Origin: Hymenobacter nivis
Lineage (GTDB): Bacteria; Bacteroidota; Bacteroidia; Cytophagales; Hymenobacteraceae
Reading direction: 5' to 3'
Length of the DNA: 64,000 nt
Assembly: GCF_003149515.1 (NCBI RefSeq)
Contig: NZ_CP029145.1
Coordinates: forward strand, 1,612,001 to 1,676,000
Shown: one piece after another, positions 25,777 to 34,731 of the stretch
Layout: each line of letters opens with the position of its first letter
Position numbering within the stretch: the stretch's first letter is position 1
Position numbers and translations under genes: made by a program
Notes under the pieces: generated by a model
Told to the model about the DNA's origin: nothing
What the model saw: only the letters and a program-made list of their open reading frames with translations
The model's database searches: none

Positions 25777-27072
25777 GTGAATAATTTTCCTTCCAACGTC
25801 CCCGTGGTAGCCGTGCTGGGCGGCGGGGCAGCCGGCTTTTTCGGGGCCATTGCCTGCGCCGAAGCTAACCCCGGCCAGCCCGTGCTGCTACTCGAAAAGA
25901 CCGGCAAGCTGCTGGGCAAAGTGCGCGCCTCGGGCGGCGGCCGCTGCAACGTGACGCACGCCTGCGACTCGGCCGCCCAGCTCGTGGCCCACTACCCGCG
26001 CGGCGGCAAGGCCCTGAAGGCGGCGTTCCAGCGATTCGGAGTGGCTGACACCGTGGCCTGGTTTGCCCAGCGCGGCGTGGCCCTCAAGGCCGAGGCCGAC
26101 GGCCGCATGTTCCCCACCACCGACAGCAGCGAGACCATTGCCCGGGCCCTGGAAGACGCCGCCCGCCGCGCCGGTGTGCAGGTTTTCACCAACACGGCCG
26201 TGGAAGAAATCATGCCGCTGCCCGGCGGCGGCTTCCAATTGCAGCTAGCTGGCACCGGCCGGCCGGGCCCCACGCTAGCCGTGGCGCGCCTGCTGGTGGC
26301 CACCGGCGGCCAGCCCAAAAGTGCCCAGTACGATTGGCTGCGCCCCCTGGGCCACGCCGTGGCCGAGCCCGTGCCGTCGCTCTTCACCTTCAACGTGCCC
26401 GAATCGCCGCTGCGCGAGCTGCCCGGCGTGAGCGTGCCCCGCGCCCGCGTGACGCTGGCCGGCGAGAAGCTGCACTACGAGGGGCCCCTGCTCGTCACGC
26501 ACTGGGGCGTGAGTGGGCCGGCCGTGCTCAAGCTTTCGGCCTGGGGGGCCCGGCGCCTGAGCGAGCTAAACTACACCGGCACGGCGCTCATCAACTGGCT
26601 GCCCGACCATACCGACGACACACTGCGGCCCTGGCTGCACCAGTTCCGGCAGGAAAACGGCCGCAAAGGCATCGCCGCCAACCCCCAGCTCGGCCTGCCC
26701 CAGCGCCTGTGGCGCACCCTGGCCGAGCAGGCCGGCATCGGCCCCGACGTGCGCTGGAGCGACCTCGCCGCCAAGGCCCAGAACCGCTTACTGGAGCTAC
26801 TATTGCGCACCCCATTGGCCGTGCGCGGCAAGACTACCTATAAGGAGGAATTCGTGACTTGCGGCGGCATTTCCTTGGCCGACATCGACTTACAAACTAT
26901 GCAGAGTCGCTGCGCACCCGGCCTCCACTTTGCCGGCGAAGTGCTCGATATTGACGGCATTACGGGAGGCTTTAATTTCCAGGCGGCCTGGACAACGGGC
27001 TTTTTGGCTGGGCAAGCCATGGCGCAACTGGGCAACACGACCGCGGTACCGGTGGCCGCAGTGGGCGCCTGA
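25777..27072 (+). CDS. yhiN: HI0933/YhiN family FAD-dependent oxidoreductase
   Basis: 431 residues, GTG start (VNNFPSNVPVVAVLGGG). FAD motif GGGAAGFFGAI, the signature KVRASGGGRCNVTH, a middle domain including HWGVSGPAVLKLS, and the C-terminal FAGEVLDIDGITGGFNFQAAWTTG typical of the family. The reaction is uncharacterised; the family is widespread and single-copy. A TAAATTTG sequence at 25765-25772 matches the -7 element and ends only 4 bases before the start codon, so a leaderless transcript is conceivable, although no -33 element is visible. Confidence 0.9.
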   Translation: MNNFPSNVPVVAVLGGGAAGFFGAIACAEANPGQPVLLLEKTGKLLGKVRASGGGRCNVTHACDSAAQLVAHYPRGGKALKAAFQRFGVADTVAWFAQRGVALKAEADGRMFPTTDSSETIARALEDAARRAGVQVFTNTAVEEIMPLPGGGFQLQLAGTGRPGPTLAVARLLVATGGQPKSAQYDWLRPLGHAVAEPVPSLFTFNVPESPLRELPGVSVPRARVTLAGEKLHYEGPLLVTHWGVSGPAVLKLSAWGARRLSELNYTGTALINWLPDHTDDTLRPWLHQFRQENGRKGIAANPQLGLPQRLWRTLAEQAGIGPDVRWSDLAAKAQNRLLELLLRTPLAVRGKTTYKEEFVTCGGISLADIDLQTMQSRCAPGLHFAGEVLDIDGITGGFNFQAAWTTGFLAGQAMAQLGNTTAVPVAAVGA

Positions 27073-27212
27073 GGACCCTAGCGTGGGCCTGAGGCACTAA
27101 TTAATTTGCCCTTCACCTGCCAACAGCTCCAATAAAAGGCCGGCTGTAACCTTCCCCGGGCTCCGGTAGTAAACAAGGGCATAGTTTCTCACCCTAGCAT
27201 TTCCTTTTCCCC

Positions 27213-27665
27213 ATGGAAGCCAAAGCCACCCAAGCCCTGCTCAACGAACTGGTTGAAACCCTGAAAGATGGCCAGAAAGGCTACGCCGACGCCATGACTG
27301 ACGTGGAAGATTCATCGCTGAAAGACACCTTCAAGCACCTGGCCGTGCAGCGCGCCGGTTACATCACCGAGATTGAGGACCAGATGTTCAAGCTGGACCT
27401 GCACCCCAAAACCGACGAAGGTTCATCGGTAACCGGTACCGTACACCGCGCCTGGATCAACCTTAAGGCGGCCCTGACCAGCAAAGACAACCACGCCGTC
27501 CTGACCGAGTGCGAGCGCGGCGAAGACTACGCCAAGAAAGCTTACGAAACTGCCCTTAAGGCCCAGGACCTCCCCAGCGCTTTGAAAACGGTACTCGAAA
27601 AGCAGTCGCAAGGCATCCACGAAGCCTACGACAAGATCAAGTCGCTGCGCGATTCGTCGAAATAA
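27213..27665 (+). CDS. PA2169-type four-helix-bundle protein (DUF2383)
   Basis: 150 residues, highly charged and helical throughout, with Glu/Asp/His spaced as in ferritin-like bundles (LVETLKDGQKGYADA, FKHLAVQRAGYITEIEDQ, ECERGEDYAKKAYETAL). Family members are stress-associated and of unknown biochemical role; a general stress or metal-binding role is inference. Single gene; the 140 bases upstream show no clear promoter, and a perfect palindromic terminator lies downstream. Confidence 0.85.
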   Translation: MEAKATQALLNELVETLKDGQKGYADAMTDVEDSSLKDTFKHLAVQRAGYITEIEDQMFKLDLHPKTDEGSSVTGTVHRAWINLKAALTSKDNHAVLTECERGEDYAKKAYETALKAQDLPSALKTVLEKQSQGIHEAYDKIKSLRDSSK

Positions 27666-27730
27666 ATGACTCGCCGCATTCGATGACGGATTTATTAACC
27701 TAATCCAGTGCCGTCGAGGAAGCAACGCTA

Positions 27731-27786
27731 ATTATAGGCCAATAAAAAAGCCGCTCAATTGAGCGGCTTTTTTATTGGCCTATAAT
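27731..27786. terminator. Perfect 56-nt palindromic bidirectional terminator
   Basis: Two 28-nt arms are exact reverse complements with no spacer (ATTATAGGCCAATAAAAAAG, then CCGCTCAA and mirror). A and T runs flank the GC core on both sides. It lies between the convergent PA2169-type and helicase genes. Confidence 0.85.
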
Positions 27787-27878
27787 TAATTTAACTCAAT
27801 ACTTCACGCTAATAAGAACCAGTAGGAGGCCTTAGCCAACCCGTCTAATTTACGAGTGGCTAAGGTCTTCCGGATTGC

Positions 27879-29918
27879 CTACTCGTCGAAACTTTCGGTA
27901 CGGGGCGGGCGGGCGTCGTTGTCACGGGTGCCGCCTTTGTTGCCGTAGGGCTTGCTGCCGTACGCTGGGCGGTCGCCAGCAGCGCCACGGTTGCCATAGG
28001 GTTTGGGGCGGTCGCCGTAGGCCGGACGGTCGCCGTAAGCAGGCCGGTCGCTGGCGCCGCCGCGGTTGCCGTAGCTGCTGCCACCGTCGCGGTTGCCTTT
28101 GTAGCCGCCGCCCGAACCGCCTTCGCGGCGCTCGCCGTAGCTGCCACCGCCGCGGTTGCCGCCGAAGCTGCCGCCGCCACGGTTGCCACCGAAGCCGCCT
28201 TCGCGGCGCTCGCCGCCAAAGCCGCCGCGGCGCTCGCCGCCGCCGAAGCTGCCGGGGCCCCGGGTGTTGCCTTCTTCCTTAGCCGCCGCGTCCTGCACGG
28301 GCGTGGCGATGCTGAAGCTAACGGGCTGGCCCTGAATGCTACTGCGGCCCAGCTGGCCCACAACCTCGTCGGCAAACTCGCTGGGCACTTCCACAAAGCT
28401 GAACTTGTCGTAGAGGGCGATGTCGCCCACTTTACCGCCTTGCAAGTTGGTGCTCTCCGAAATCAGATCCACGATATCGCGGGGATGAATCCGATCTTTC
28501 TTGCCCATCGAGATGAACAAGCGGGTGAAACCGGTGCGTACCACCCCAGCCGTGCGGCTGGCGTCGAGGCTTTGCTCGGCCCGCTTGTCTTCCTTCATAG
28601 TCATCTTGAGCAGCGCGGCGGCGATGTCGAGCGAAGTAATTTCCTCGCTTTGGTCGAGCAGGCGCTGCACGCGGCCCACGTATTTCTCTAGGTTGCCCTT
28701 CTCCACCAGTTCCTTGATCTGGTTCAGAAACAGCGTAGTTTTCACTTCCGATACGTCGGCGAACGACGGCACCTGCTCCAGTTTGATCTGGGCCTTGGTG
28801 AAACGCATGATGTCGCGCAGCTTATAGATGTCGCGGCCGCTCACGAAGGTAAAGGCTTTGCCCGACTTGCCGGCGCGGCCCGTGCGGCCGATGCGGTGCA
28901 CGTAATATTCTTCGTCGGCGGGCAGGTCGTAGTTGAACACGGCCTCCACGTTTTCCACGTCGATGCCGCGGGCGGCCACGTCGGTGGCCACCAGCACTTC
29001 GAGGGTGTTTTTGCGGAATTTATCGAGCGTGTTCTGGCGCTGCTGCTGGCCCATGTCGCCGTGCAGGCCCTCGGCGAAATAGCCTTTGGCTTGCAGGTCG
29101 GCAACAATCTCGTCCACCATGCGCTTCGTGTTGGCGAATACGATGGTCGACTTCAGGTTGTACATGTCGAGGATGCGCGTGAGCACGTCCTTTTTCTGGG
29201 GGCCCCGCACCTCGAAGTAGCTCTGCTCGATGTTGGTTACCGTCATCGTCTGGTGGTTGACCTTCACTACCTGCGGGTCGCGCTGGTACTTTTTGGTCAA
29301 CTCCATGATGGGCTTGCTCATCGTGGCCGAAAAAAACACCGTCTGGCGATCAGCCGGCATTTTGCTGAGCACGAACTCGATGTCCTCGCGGAAACCCATG
29401 TCGAGCATCTCGTCGGCTTCGTCGAGGATGATTTTCGTGGTCTTGTCGAGCTTCAGCGTGCCGCGCTCAATGTGGTCCATCACGCGGCCGGGGGTACCGA
29501 TGACGATTTGCACGCCGCGCTCCAAGGCCCGGAACTGGCGGTCGTAGCTGCTGCCACCGTAAATCGGCACCACAGCCAGGCCGCGCTTATACTTGCCCAG
29601 TTTCTGGATTTCGCCCGATACCTGCACTGCGAGTTCGCGGGTGGGGCAAAGCACGAGCACCTGCACGTCGCGCGAGTCGCCGTCGACGCCCTCAATGGCG
29701 GGAATAGAGAAAGCAGCGGTTTTGCCGGTGCCCGTTTGGGCTTGGCCGATAACGTCTTTGCCGGCGAGTAGCACGGGGATGGCGGCGGCCTGGATGGCCG
29801 AAGCTTCCTCGTAGCCCATCTCGGTGATGGCGCGCTGCACCTCAGCGGAGAGGTTCAACTCATCAAATCTTACTACGTTTTTCTCCGTAGTTTTTTCTTG
29901 GGTTTTTTCGGGTTCCAT
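27879..29918 (-). CDS. deaD: DEAD-box RNA helicase with RNA-binding domain and RGG-like tail
   Basis: 679 residues. All helicase motifs are present: AQTGTGKT, PTRELA, GTPGRV, DEAD, SAT, then VATDVAARGID and HRIGRTGR. Residues about 445-550 resemble the DbpA-type RNA-binding domain (TRLFISMGKKDRIHPRDIVDLI). The last ~115 residues are a low-complexity Gly/Arg tail with repeats of GFGGERR, GNRGGGS and DRPAYG units, typical of proteins that form RNA-protein condensates. Probable role: cold-stress RNA unwinding, ribosome assembly and mRNA decay. A cspA gene lies 0.8 kb upstream on the same strand, consistent with a shared cold-shock role. Confidence 0.93.
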   Translation of the reverse strand: MEPEKTQEKTTEKNVVRFDELNLSAEVQRAITEMGYEEASAIQAAAIPVLLAGKDVIGQAQTGTGKTAAFSIPAIEGVDGDSRDVQVLVLCPTRELAVQVSGEIQKLGKYKRGLAVVPIYGGSSYDRQFRALERGVQIVIGTPGRVMDHIERGTLKLDKTTKIILDEADEMLDMGFREDIEFVLSKMPADRQTVFFSATMSKPIMELTKKYQRDPQVVKVNHQTMTVTNIEQSYFEVRGPQKKDVLTRILDMYNLKSTIVFANTKRMVDEIVADLQAKGYFAEGLHGDMGQQQRQNTLDKFRKNTLEVLVATDVAARGIDVENVEAVFNYDLPADEEYYVHRIGRTGRAGKSGKAFTFVSGRDIYKLRDIMRFTKAQIKLEQVPSFADVSEVKTTLFLNQIKELVEKGNLEKYVGRVQRLLDQSEEITSLDIAAALLKMTMKEDKRAEQSLDASRTAGVVRTGFTRLFISMGKKDRIHPRDIVDLISESTNLQGGKVGDIALYDKFSFVEVPSEFADEVVGQLGRSSIQGQPVSFSIATPVQDAAAKEEGNTRGPGSFGGGERRGGFGGERREGGFGGNRGGGSFGGNRGGGSYGERREGGSGGGYKGNRDGGSSYGNRGGASDRPAYGDRPAYGDRPKPYGNRGAAGDRPAYGSKPYGNKGGTRDNDARPPRTESFDE

Positions 29919-30097
29919 AAGTTGGAAATAGAATGGGGAAAGAGACTACGCTCTGAAAACAGCCGATACAGCGACGTTTCCCCTCCTTCTACCTTCGACA
30001 AACAGGCGGGAAAAAACTATCGGAAAAACTACGCGGCCAACGCGTTAACGCCAACTCCTGGCGGGTGCGGACATGAGGCCATTCTCAAATGCGGGTG

Positions 30098-30105
30098 CAA
30101 AGATA
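30098..30105 (-). promoter_or_regulatory. Candidate -7 element for the helicase gene
   Basis: Minus-strand TATCTTTG matches TAnnTTTG exactly. No TTTG/TTG lies exactly 19 bases further upstream; the nearest are at 14 and 23. It would give a leader of about 170 bases. Confidence 0.4.
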
Positions 30106-30240
30106 CGCAAAATCTGCGGCAAACCCTACAATTGTCGCCCAACATATTTTGCAAACCGCATCTCGTCCGGTGCCGGATGCCGGTGGCCCCAACGCCGTGG
30201 TGCACGGGGCTATGCGCGACGCAAAGGGATTTGCGAGAAC

Positions 30241-30271
30241 GGGGTTAGCGACGCGAAATGTCGCTAACCCC
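30241..30271. repeat. 12-bp hairpin in non-coding region
   Basis: GGGGTTAGCGAC (30241-30252), a 7-base loop, then its exact complement (30260-30271). No T run follows on the plus strand. Role unknown; possibly part of the helicase upstream region. Confidence 0.45.
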
Positions 30272-30699
30272 GTTTCAGTAGCCAAAAACTAAATTAAACA
30301 ACTGCTTAGCCAAGGGGGGCCAGCAGTGTCCATAAGGTAAGCTGCTTGCCCTTACTATCGCGCCGGTTGTCTCTCGGGGGCCAGCACTTTTTAATATCCA
30401 CCCACCCGATGAAGCATTTATTACGTTTCTGAACTGCCTGCTCGAGGGCCCCGGCCTACCACGCAATACCGCTAGGCGGCAAATTCCCAGCGCGGTAGTG
30501 CAGTTGTTGGCGATAGATAGGCTTTGCGGCAGCGGGTGGGCTGCCCGTATATATTCAATGCGGCAGGCAAACGTTAGGGCTCCGGGCTGGCGGCACGGCA
30601 GATGGCCCAGGGTCTTAACATTGAGAGCGACGAAGCTGGCACTGTCGCCCACGGCAGCCACGGCCTTCTTGCCCGGGATCTTAACAGAGCAATAAGCAT

Positions 30700-30729
30700 A
30701 AAAAAAGCCCGCCGGTGGCGAGCTTTTTT
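30700..30729 (-). terminator. Terminator of cspA
   Basis: Read on the minus strand: A-run, GCTCGCC / GGCGGGC stem with one mismatch, then a T run. It lies 22 bases after the cspA stop codon. Confidence 0.75.
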
Positions 30730-30751
30730 ATCACAAAGCAAAAGCTGGAAA

Positions 30752-30946
30752 CTAAACCAGCGACACTTTAACAGCGTTCGGGCCTTTCTTGCCTTGGGCT
30801 ACTTCGTATTGCACTTTGTCGTTTTCGCGGATCGAGCTAACTTGGAGGTCGCTGATGTGAACGAAGATGTCTTCGCCAGTTTCGTCGTTTTTGATGAAAC
30901 CAAAGCCTTTGGTGTCATTAAAGAATTTTACCGTTCCGGTGGGCAT
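30752..30946 (-). CDS. cspA: Cold-shock protein CspA family
   Basis: 64 residues from the ATG at 30946 (MPTGTVKFFNDTKGFGFI), the standard start for this family; the frame also offers 30985, adding 13 residues (MAQTLSETPQPTT) not typical of it. Both RNA-binding motifs are present: KGFGFI (RNP1) and DIFVHIS (RNP2). Single OB-fold RNA/ssDNA chaperone, cytoplasmic. A strong promoter lies about 65 bases upstream and a terminator directly downstream, so it is a single-gene unit. Confidence 0.93.
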   Translation of the reverse strand: MPTGTVKFFNDTKGFGFIKNDETGEDIFVHISDLQVSSIRENDKVQYEVAQGKKGPNAVKVSLV

Positions 30947-31010
30947 GGTGGTGGGTTGTGGAGTTTCGCTAAGCGTTTGGGCCACCGTGGCTTGATGTCT
31001 TAGGTTGCGT

Positions 31011-31041
31011 CAAAGATAAGCATACTTTTCAATTGCGCAAG
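31011..31041 (-). promoter_or_regulatory. Bacteroidota-type promoter of cspA
   Basis: On the minus strand: CTTG (31038-31041), exactly 19 bases, then TATCTTTG (31011-31018). This fits the established Bacteroidota consensus TTTG/TTG-N19-TAnnTTTG. Expected transcript start near 31004, giving a leader of about 58 bases to the preferred start codon. Confidence 0.8.
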
Positions 31042-31096
31042 GCTGCCGAAATTTTCTAGGGCCCCGACCTTTGCACTCGTTCCCCTTCATCCCTGC

Positions 31097-31519
31097 ATGA
31101 CTACCCCGCCCCTTCCCGACGCTTCCGCATTTCACTTCGCCCACCAATTTGTGGTGCCCGCAACCGCCATCGATGCCCTTGGCCACGCCAACAACGTGGA
31201 GTACGTGCGCTGGGTGCAGGACGTAGCCGGGGCCCACTGGCTGGCCATTTGCCCACCGGTGCGGCAGGGCGCCTACGTTTGGGTGGTGCGTGAGCACCGC
31301 ATTCGCTACCGGCAGCCCGCTTTTGCCGGCGACGTGCTGCGCGCTACCACGTGGGTGGGCGACACCAGTGGGGCCACTTCGGTGCGCCACACCCGCCTCA
31401 CCCGTGCGGCCAGCAACGCACTGCTGTGCGAGGCGGAAACGACCTGGGTGCTGCTCGATCCCAAAAGCGGCCGCCCAGTACGCATCGACGCCGAAGTGCT
31501 AGGTTGGCTGAAAGGCTAA
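31097..31519 (+). CDS. Acyl-CoA thioesterase, 4HBT hotdog family
   Basis: 140 residues, the size of YbgC/FadM-type thioesterases. The active-site region DALGHANNVEYVRWVQDVAG carries the conserved Asp and the HxNN-type element; EHRIRYRQPAFAGD follows, as in this family. It hydrolyses acyl-CoA thioesters in the cytoplasm; the preferred chain is not predictable. Divergent from cspA, with about 55 bases between the cspA promoter and this start. Confidence 0.85.
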   Translation: MTTPPLPDASAFHFAHQFVVPATAIDALGHANNVEYVRWVQDVAGAHWLAICPPVRQGAYVWVVREHRIRYRQPAFAGDVLRATTWVGDTSGATSVRHTRLTRAASNALLCEAETTWVLLDPKSGRPVRIDAEVLGWLKG

Positions 31520-32062
31520 GGAGCCCTTTCCCCGCTGCTATGCACTAAGTTGACCAACCCTATGCAGGTCACTACACCGGGCACGTTGCTCAGATACGGC
31601 CGTTGCGCCACTTCAACGAAGCGACTACAGGGCTTATACTGCACGTTATCATTCAACAGCAGGAAGGGGGCGCCAAACTAAGACTTCCAAGGCCACCCAT
31701 GCCGCCACAGGCTACATGCACGAGTCATCCTCTAAAGACGGTCCCAAGCGATTTACCCGCGCCTAGTTTGCCTGGGCCAACACCATTTACGGCAGGTTCC
31801 GCTGGAGGAAGTGTCAGGAAAAGCCACGGCTTCTAGCCTAGGGCCGTTTTGGAATTCAGGACACACAGGGGGCGGCTCCAACGGTACCGCCCGGCTGCGC
31901 TTTGCCTTGCCCCAGGGCAGCATTGGCAAGCGCAGCTTGGCGGTACAGTTGAGGCCCTGAGCAGCATTTGATCGTTGTGGAAGCAACGGGCCGATGCTAT
32001 TTTTAGCCCCGGCCCGTTACATTTAGGGCCCTAGCTGGCACCGCATAGGCGTTATTTGCGGC
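31520..32062. other. 540-bp region without a recognisable gene
   Basis: Only short open frames occur. One plus-strand frame of about 55 codons ending at 31960 (GTARLRFALPQGSIGKRSL near its end) has coding-like composition and may be a remnant of a lost gene, but I recognise no family. No promoter or strong hairpin found. Confidence 0.4.
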
Positions 32063-32695
32063 ATGAAGCAGCTGCTACAAATCGTCTTTTTCTGCGGGGC
32101 GGCGCTAGCGGCGGTGGCCCAGCGCACCACCAGGCAAGCTAACTATTACGGCCGTCCGGCCAAAGTCAGGTTCGGGGCGAAGGTTGGGCTGAACCTGTCA
32201 AACACCGATTTTAACCGCGGCTTTCCGACGCCGGCCGTGCCGGTCGAAACCAACTGGCGGCCCGGTTTTGCAGCTGGTTTCACGTTGCAGGTACCCGTGG
32301 GGCAGCGGAGCTTTTCAGTGCAGCAGGAGTATCTGTTCTCGCAGCTCGGCGGCCGAGTTTCGGCCACGGGCACCACGTACACGCTGCGCTACTTGTCGCT
32401 ACCGCTGCTGCTCAAGTACGGCGTTTCGCGGCGGCTGGCGGTGCTGGCGGGGCCCCAGGCCGATTTATTAATTCAAGCCAATCAGCAAGTTGGCGGCGTA
32501 TCTACCGACATTACGCACGACACTGAGGAGCGCAGTGTTGGGGCTACGGTGGGCCTTGAATACTTCCTGGGGCCCCGCCTGAGCCTGACGGCCCGCTACG
32601 TACACGGCCTCAACCACGTCGGCCTGGGCCAGCGCTCGGCCGTCACCGAATTTAAGTTTGAGGCCGTGCAGCTGAGCGCCGACGTGAAGTTTTAA
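32063..32695 (+). CDS. Outer-membrane beta-barrel protein (PorT-like)
   Basis: 210 residues with signal peptide MKQLLQIVFFCGAALAAVAQ. The mature part shows alternating strands (VRFGAKVGLNLSNTDF, WRPGFAAGFTLQVPVGQRSFSVQQEYLFSQLGG, LRYLSLPLLLKYGVSRRLAVLAGPQ) and ends with an aromatic strand VQLSADVKF. This fits the small 8-strand barrel family (OMP_b-brl_2) common in Bacteroidota. Function unknown. It ends 25 bases from an insertion element. Confidence 0.87.
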   Translation: MKQLLQIVFFCGAALAAVAQRTTRQANYYGRPAKVRFGAKVGLNLSNTDFNRGFPTPAVPVETNWRPGFAAGFTLQVPVGQRSFSVQQEYLFSQLGGRVSATGTTYTLRYLSLPLLLKYGVSRRLAVLAGPQADLLIQANQQVGGVSTDITHDTEERSVGATVGLEYFLGPRLSLTARYVHGLNHVGLGQRSAVTEFKFEAVQLSADVKF

Positions 32696-32716
32696 CGACG
32701 GTTTATTTAACAATTA

Positions 32717-33835
32717 TTAACTGATGTTACGCGGTAATTTCGGGCTAATTCGGGCTAACTCTTGGCTCATTGCTTTGAGCCCCGTCAAATAGAGTTGGGC
32801 TTTTAAGCGAAAATGACCCATGCCCAACTGTAATTTCAGGATTTCCAACTTCGTGTAAGCCAGAATAGAAGCAAAGAAATGATTGGCTTGGGTATTGGGG
32901 GTTTTGGTAGGTGATTTACCCAGCGACGTATTTTGTTTCAATGGTTTGTGGTGTTCTTCAACTTTCCACCGTCTTTGGTAGATTGTCGTCAACTGGGCCT
33001 GGTCCAGGCTCGTATCACTGCTCACCAGCTATAGCACGCCCTGCGACCCATCTTTGTTGAGAAAGACTTGCCGAGCCACGAGCACCGCCGGTTGGACGGA
33101 GCGCAACCAGACGCGCAGGGGCTGCTCATCGGGAAAAAGCAGGGTATCGAGGGCCTGAAACTGGCCATTCTTGCGGCCCTTATCACGCAGGGCTACGGCG
33201 CGCGAGGATGCGAGAGCCAGCACGAAGTCGTGGCCGAGTTCGAGCACCGTGTTCAGGTTCTCGGCCGAGGCATACCAACTGTCGGCCAGCAGGTAGCGGT
33301 AGCGCACTTGCTGCTGGGCCACGCGCAACATGGCCCGCAGGTACTCGTTTTTGGTGAACTTACTTTTAGCGCTGGTTTTCTGGGTCTTGGGGTCCACCAC
33401 GGCTTCGGTCTTTTCGATGAGCTCGACGGCGATGGGCAGGGACAGTTCGCCGGCCTGATAGCGTAGGCTCACGAAGTTGAGGCCTTTGACGAAGCGGCCC
33501 ATGCGGTGGTCCCAGTGGGTGCAAATCAGCGCACTTAGGTCCGTGTGGGTCTTTTCCAGGATGGAATCGTCCACGATAAGGACCGCAAATTCCGCCGCCG
33601 GCCGCTGGCACTCGGCTTGGCGAATTACGGGCTTGGCGGCGGCCCAGACCTAGGCCGAGTCCAGGTACGAACTGCTCAGCCAGCGCGTCACCTGGTCGTG
33701 GCTCACGGCCCCACCCAGGAGCCGCGACAAGCCCGTGGCGGAAGTTTGCCCCGTCGAGCTAATCAAGTAATCCGTGTGCAAATCCAGCGTGCAAGTCCTG
33801 GCCAGTTCGAAAATTACTCCCCAAATATCCGCGTA
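32717..33835 (-). pseudogene. IS701-like transposase with two in-frame stops
   Basis: One reading frame runs through the whole element (DYLISSTGQTSATGLSRLL near the N terminus) but is interrupted by TAG at 33650-33652 and TAG at 33029-33031. DDE residues are visible: VDDSILEKTHTD, LLADSWYASAENL, and RRWKVEEHHKPLKQ with the Glu. The final stop codon TAA (32717-32719) lies outside the element, in the flanking TTAA, so the intact element probably relied on target DNA for its stop. Non-functional unless both stops are suppressed. Confidence 0.8.
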
Positions 33836-33842
33836 ACATCAG
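32721..33842 (-). mobile_element. Decayed IS701-like (IS4 superfamily) insertion sequence
   Basis: The ends are perfect 14-bp inverted repeats CTGATGTTACGCGG (32721-32734) and its complement (33829-33842), giving 1122 bp. It carries one broken transposase. The left flank is TTAA, fitting the YTAR target of IS701-type elements, but the right flank is CTAC, so the expected 4-bp duplication is absent; a deletion or recombination at one end is likely. It sits 4 bases after the stop codon of the isomerase gene (read on the minus strand). Confidence 0.75.
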
Positions 33843-33846
33843 CTAC

Positions 33847-34731
33847 TTACACCAGGTTTTTCTTAATGTAGGAAATACTTTTGGTAATGCTATCGAGGGG
33901 CGAACCGGGGGTGACGTCTTGCTCCACGAAGAAGTACTGCAAACCAGCTTCGTCGGCGTGAGCGAAAATCTTTTTGAAGTCGATGCTGCCGTTGCCCACT
34001 TCGGTGAAGGCCCTCTGCAACGTCCGGTCCATGTCCTTCACGTGCCAGAGCGGAAAGCGGCCGGGGTGCTGCTTGAATAAGGCAAGCGGGTCTTGGCCGG
34101 CCTTGGTGACCCAATACAGGTCTAACTCCATCTTTACCAAGTTCTTTTCGGTGATATTCAGCAGCGTGTCGTACGGGAGTTTGCCGTCTTGGGCCGCAAA
34201 TTCAAAGTCGTGGTTGTGGTAGCAGAGCTGGATACCGGCTTTTTTGCAACGCTCGCCGGCCTTGTTGAGTTGCTCGGCCACGTACTTGTAGTGCTCCAGG
34301 GAGCCGCGCTCGGAATCCAGTAAGTAGGCGCACACCATGTATTTCACGCCGGCCGCGGCGGCATCGTCCACGGCGCGGTCCCACTCGTGCAGTATGGTAC
34401 CCTTCGTGGGGGCCCCGTTCGTTTGCGCTTCGCCCAGCATGTAGTGCGCGCTGGGCATGATGAGGCCGTTTTGCTTGAGCACGGCGGTGAAGGCCTTGGG
34501 CGTCATGCCGTAGAACTTCTGGGTGCCCGTGTAGGTGGCGCCTTCCACCGAGTTGTAGCCGATTCTGGCTACCTGGGCCAGGGTACTGGCGGGGTCCTTG
34601 GCCATGGCGTCGCGCACGGTGTATAGCTGCAAGCCGATGTAGCGCTTGTTGTAGGCAAATACGGACGGCGATACCAGCAACCCGGCGGAGAGCAGGGCGG
34701 CTGATGAGAGAAAGTTTCTGCGGGAAATCAT
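33847..34731 (-). CDS. Exported sugar phosphate isomerase/epimerase (TIM barrel)
   Basis: I place the start at ATG 34731 (MISRRNFLSSAALLSAGLL), which gives a twin-arginine-type signal; the longer frame from 34836 has an unrelated lead. 294 residues. Xylose-isomerase-like barrel: GLQLYTVRDAMAKDPAST, CYHNHDFEF, MELDLYWVTKAGQDP, WHVKDMD and FVEQDV, with the metal-binding Glu/Asp/His residues. Cargo is probably exported folded to the periplasm. Such proteins in Bacteroidota often accompany periplasmic sugar oxidation; the GMC oxidoreductase pair at 35.4-37.6 kb fits (inference). Confidence 0.85.
   Translation of the reverse strand: MISRRNFLSSAALLSAGLLVSPSVFAYNKRYIGLQLYTVRDAMAKDPASTLAQVARIGYNSVEGATYTGTQKFYGMTPKAFTAVLKQNGLIMPSAHYMLGEAQTNGAPTKGTILHEWDRAVDDAAAAGVKYMVCAYLLDSERGSLEHYKYVAEQLNKAGERCKKAGIQLCYHNHDFEFAAQDGKLPYDTLLNITEKNLVKMELDLYWVTKAGQDPLALFKQHPGRFPLWHVKDMDRTLQRAFTEVGNGSIDFKKIFAHADEAGLQYFFVEQDVTPGSPLDSITKSISYIKKNLV

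Larger units (their letters stand above)
29919..30751. other. 830-bp non-coding region between helicase and cspA
   Basis: I find no convincing gene on either strand; the open frames here have no recognisable protein pattern. It contains a helicase promoter candidate (CAAAGATA at 30098-30105 = minus-strand TATCTTTG), a 12-bp hairpin at 30241-30271 (GGGGTTAGCGAC and complement) and the cspA terminator at 30700-30729. If the promoter call is right, the helicase message has a 5' leader of about 170 bases, room for cold-responsive structure. Confidence 0.5.

Noticed and set aside
30275..30661. 128-residue minus-strand frame in the non-coding region upstream of the helicase
   Set aside because: No protein-like pattern, no promoter or terminator of its own, and irregular composition; more likely chance.
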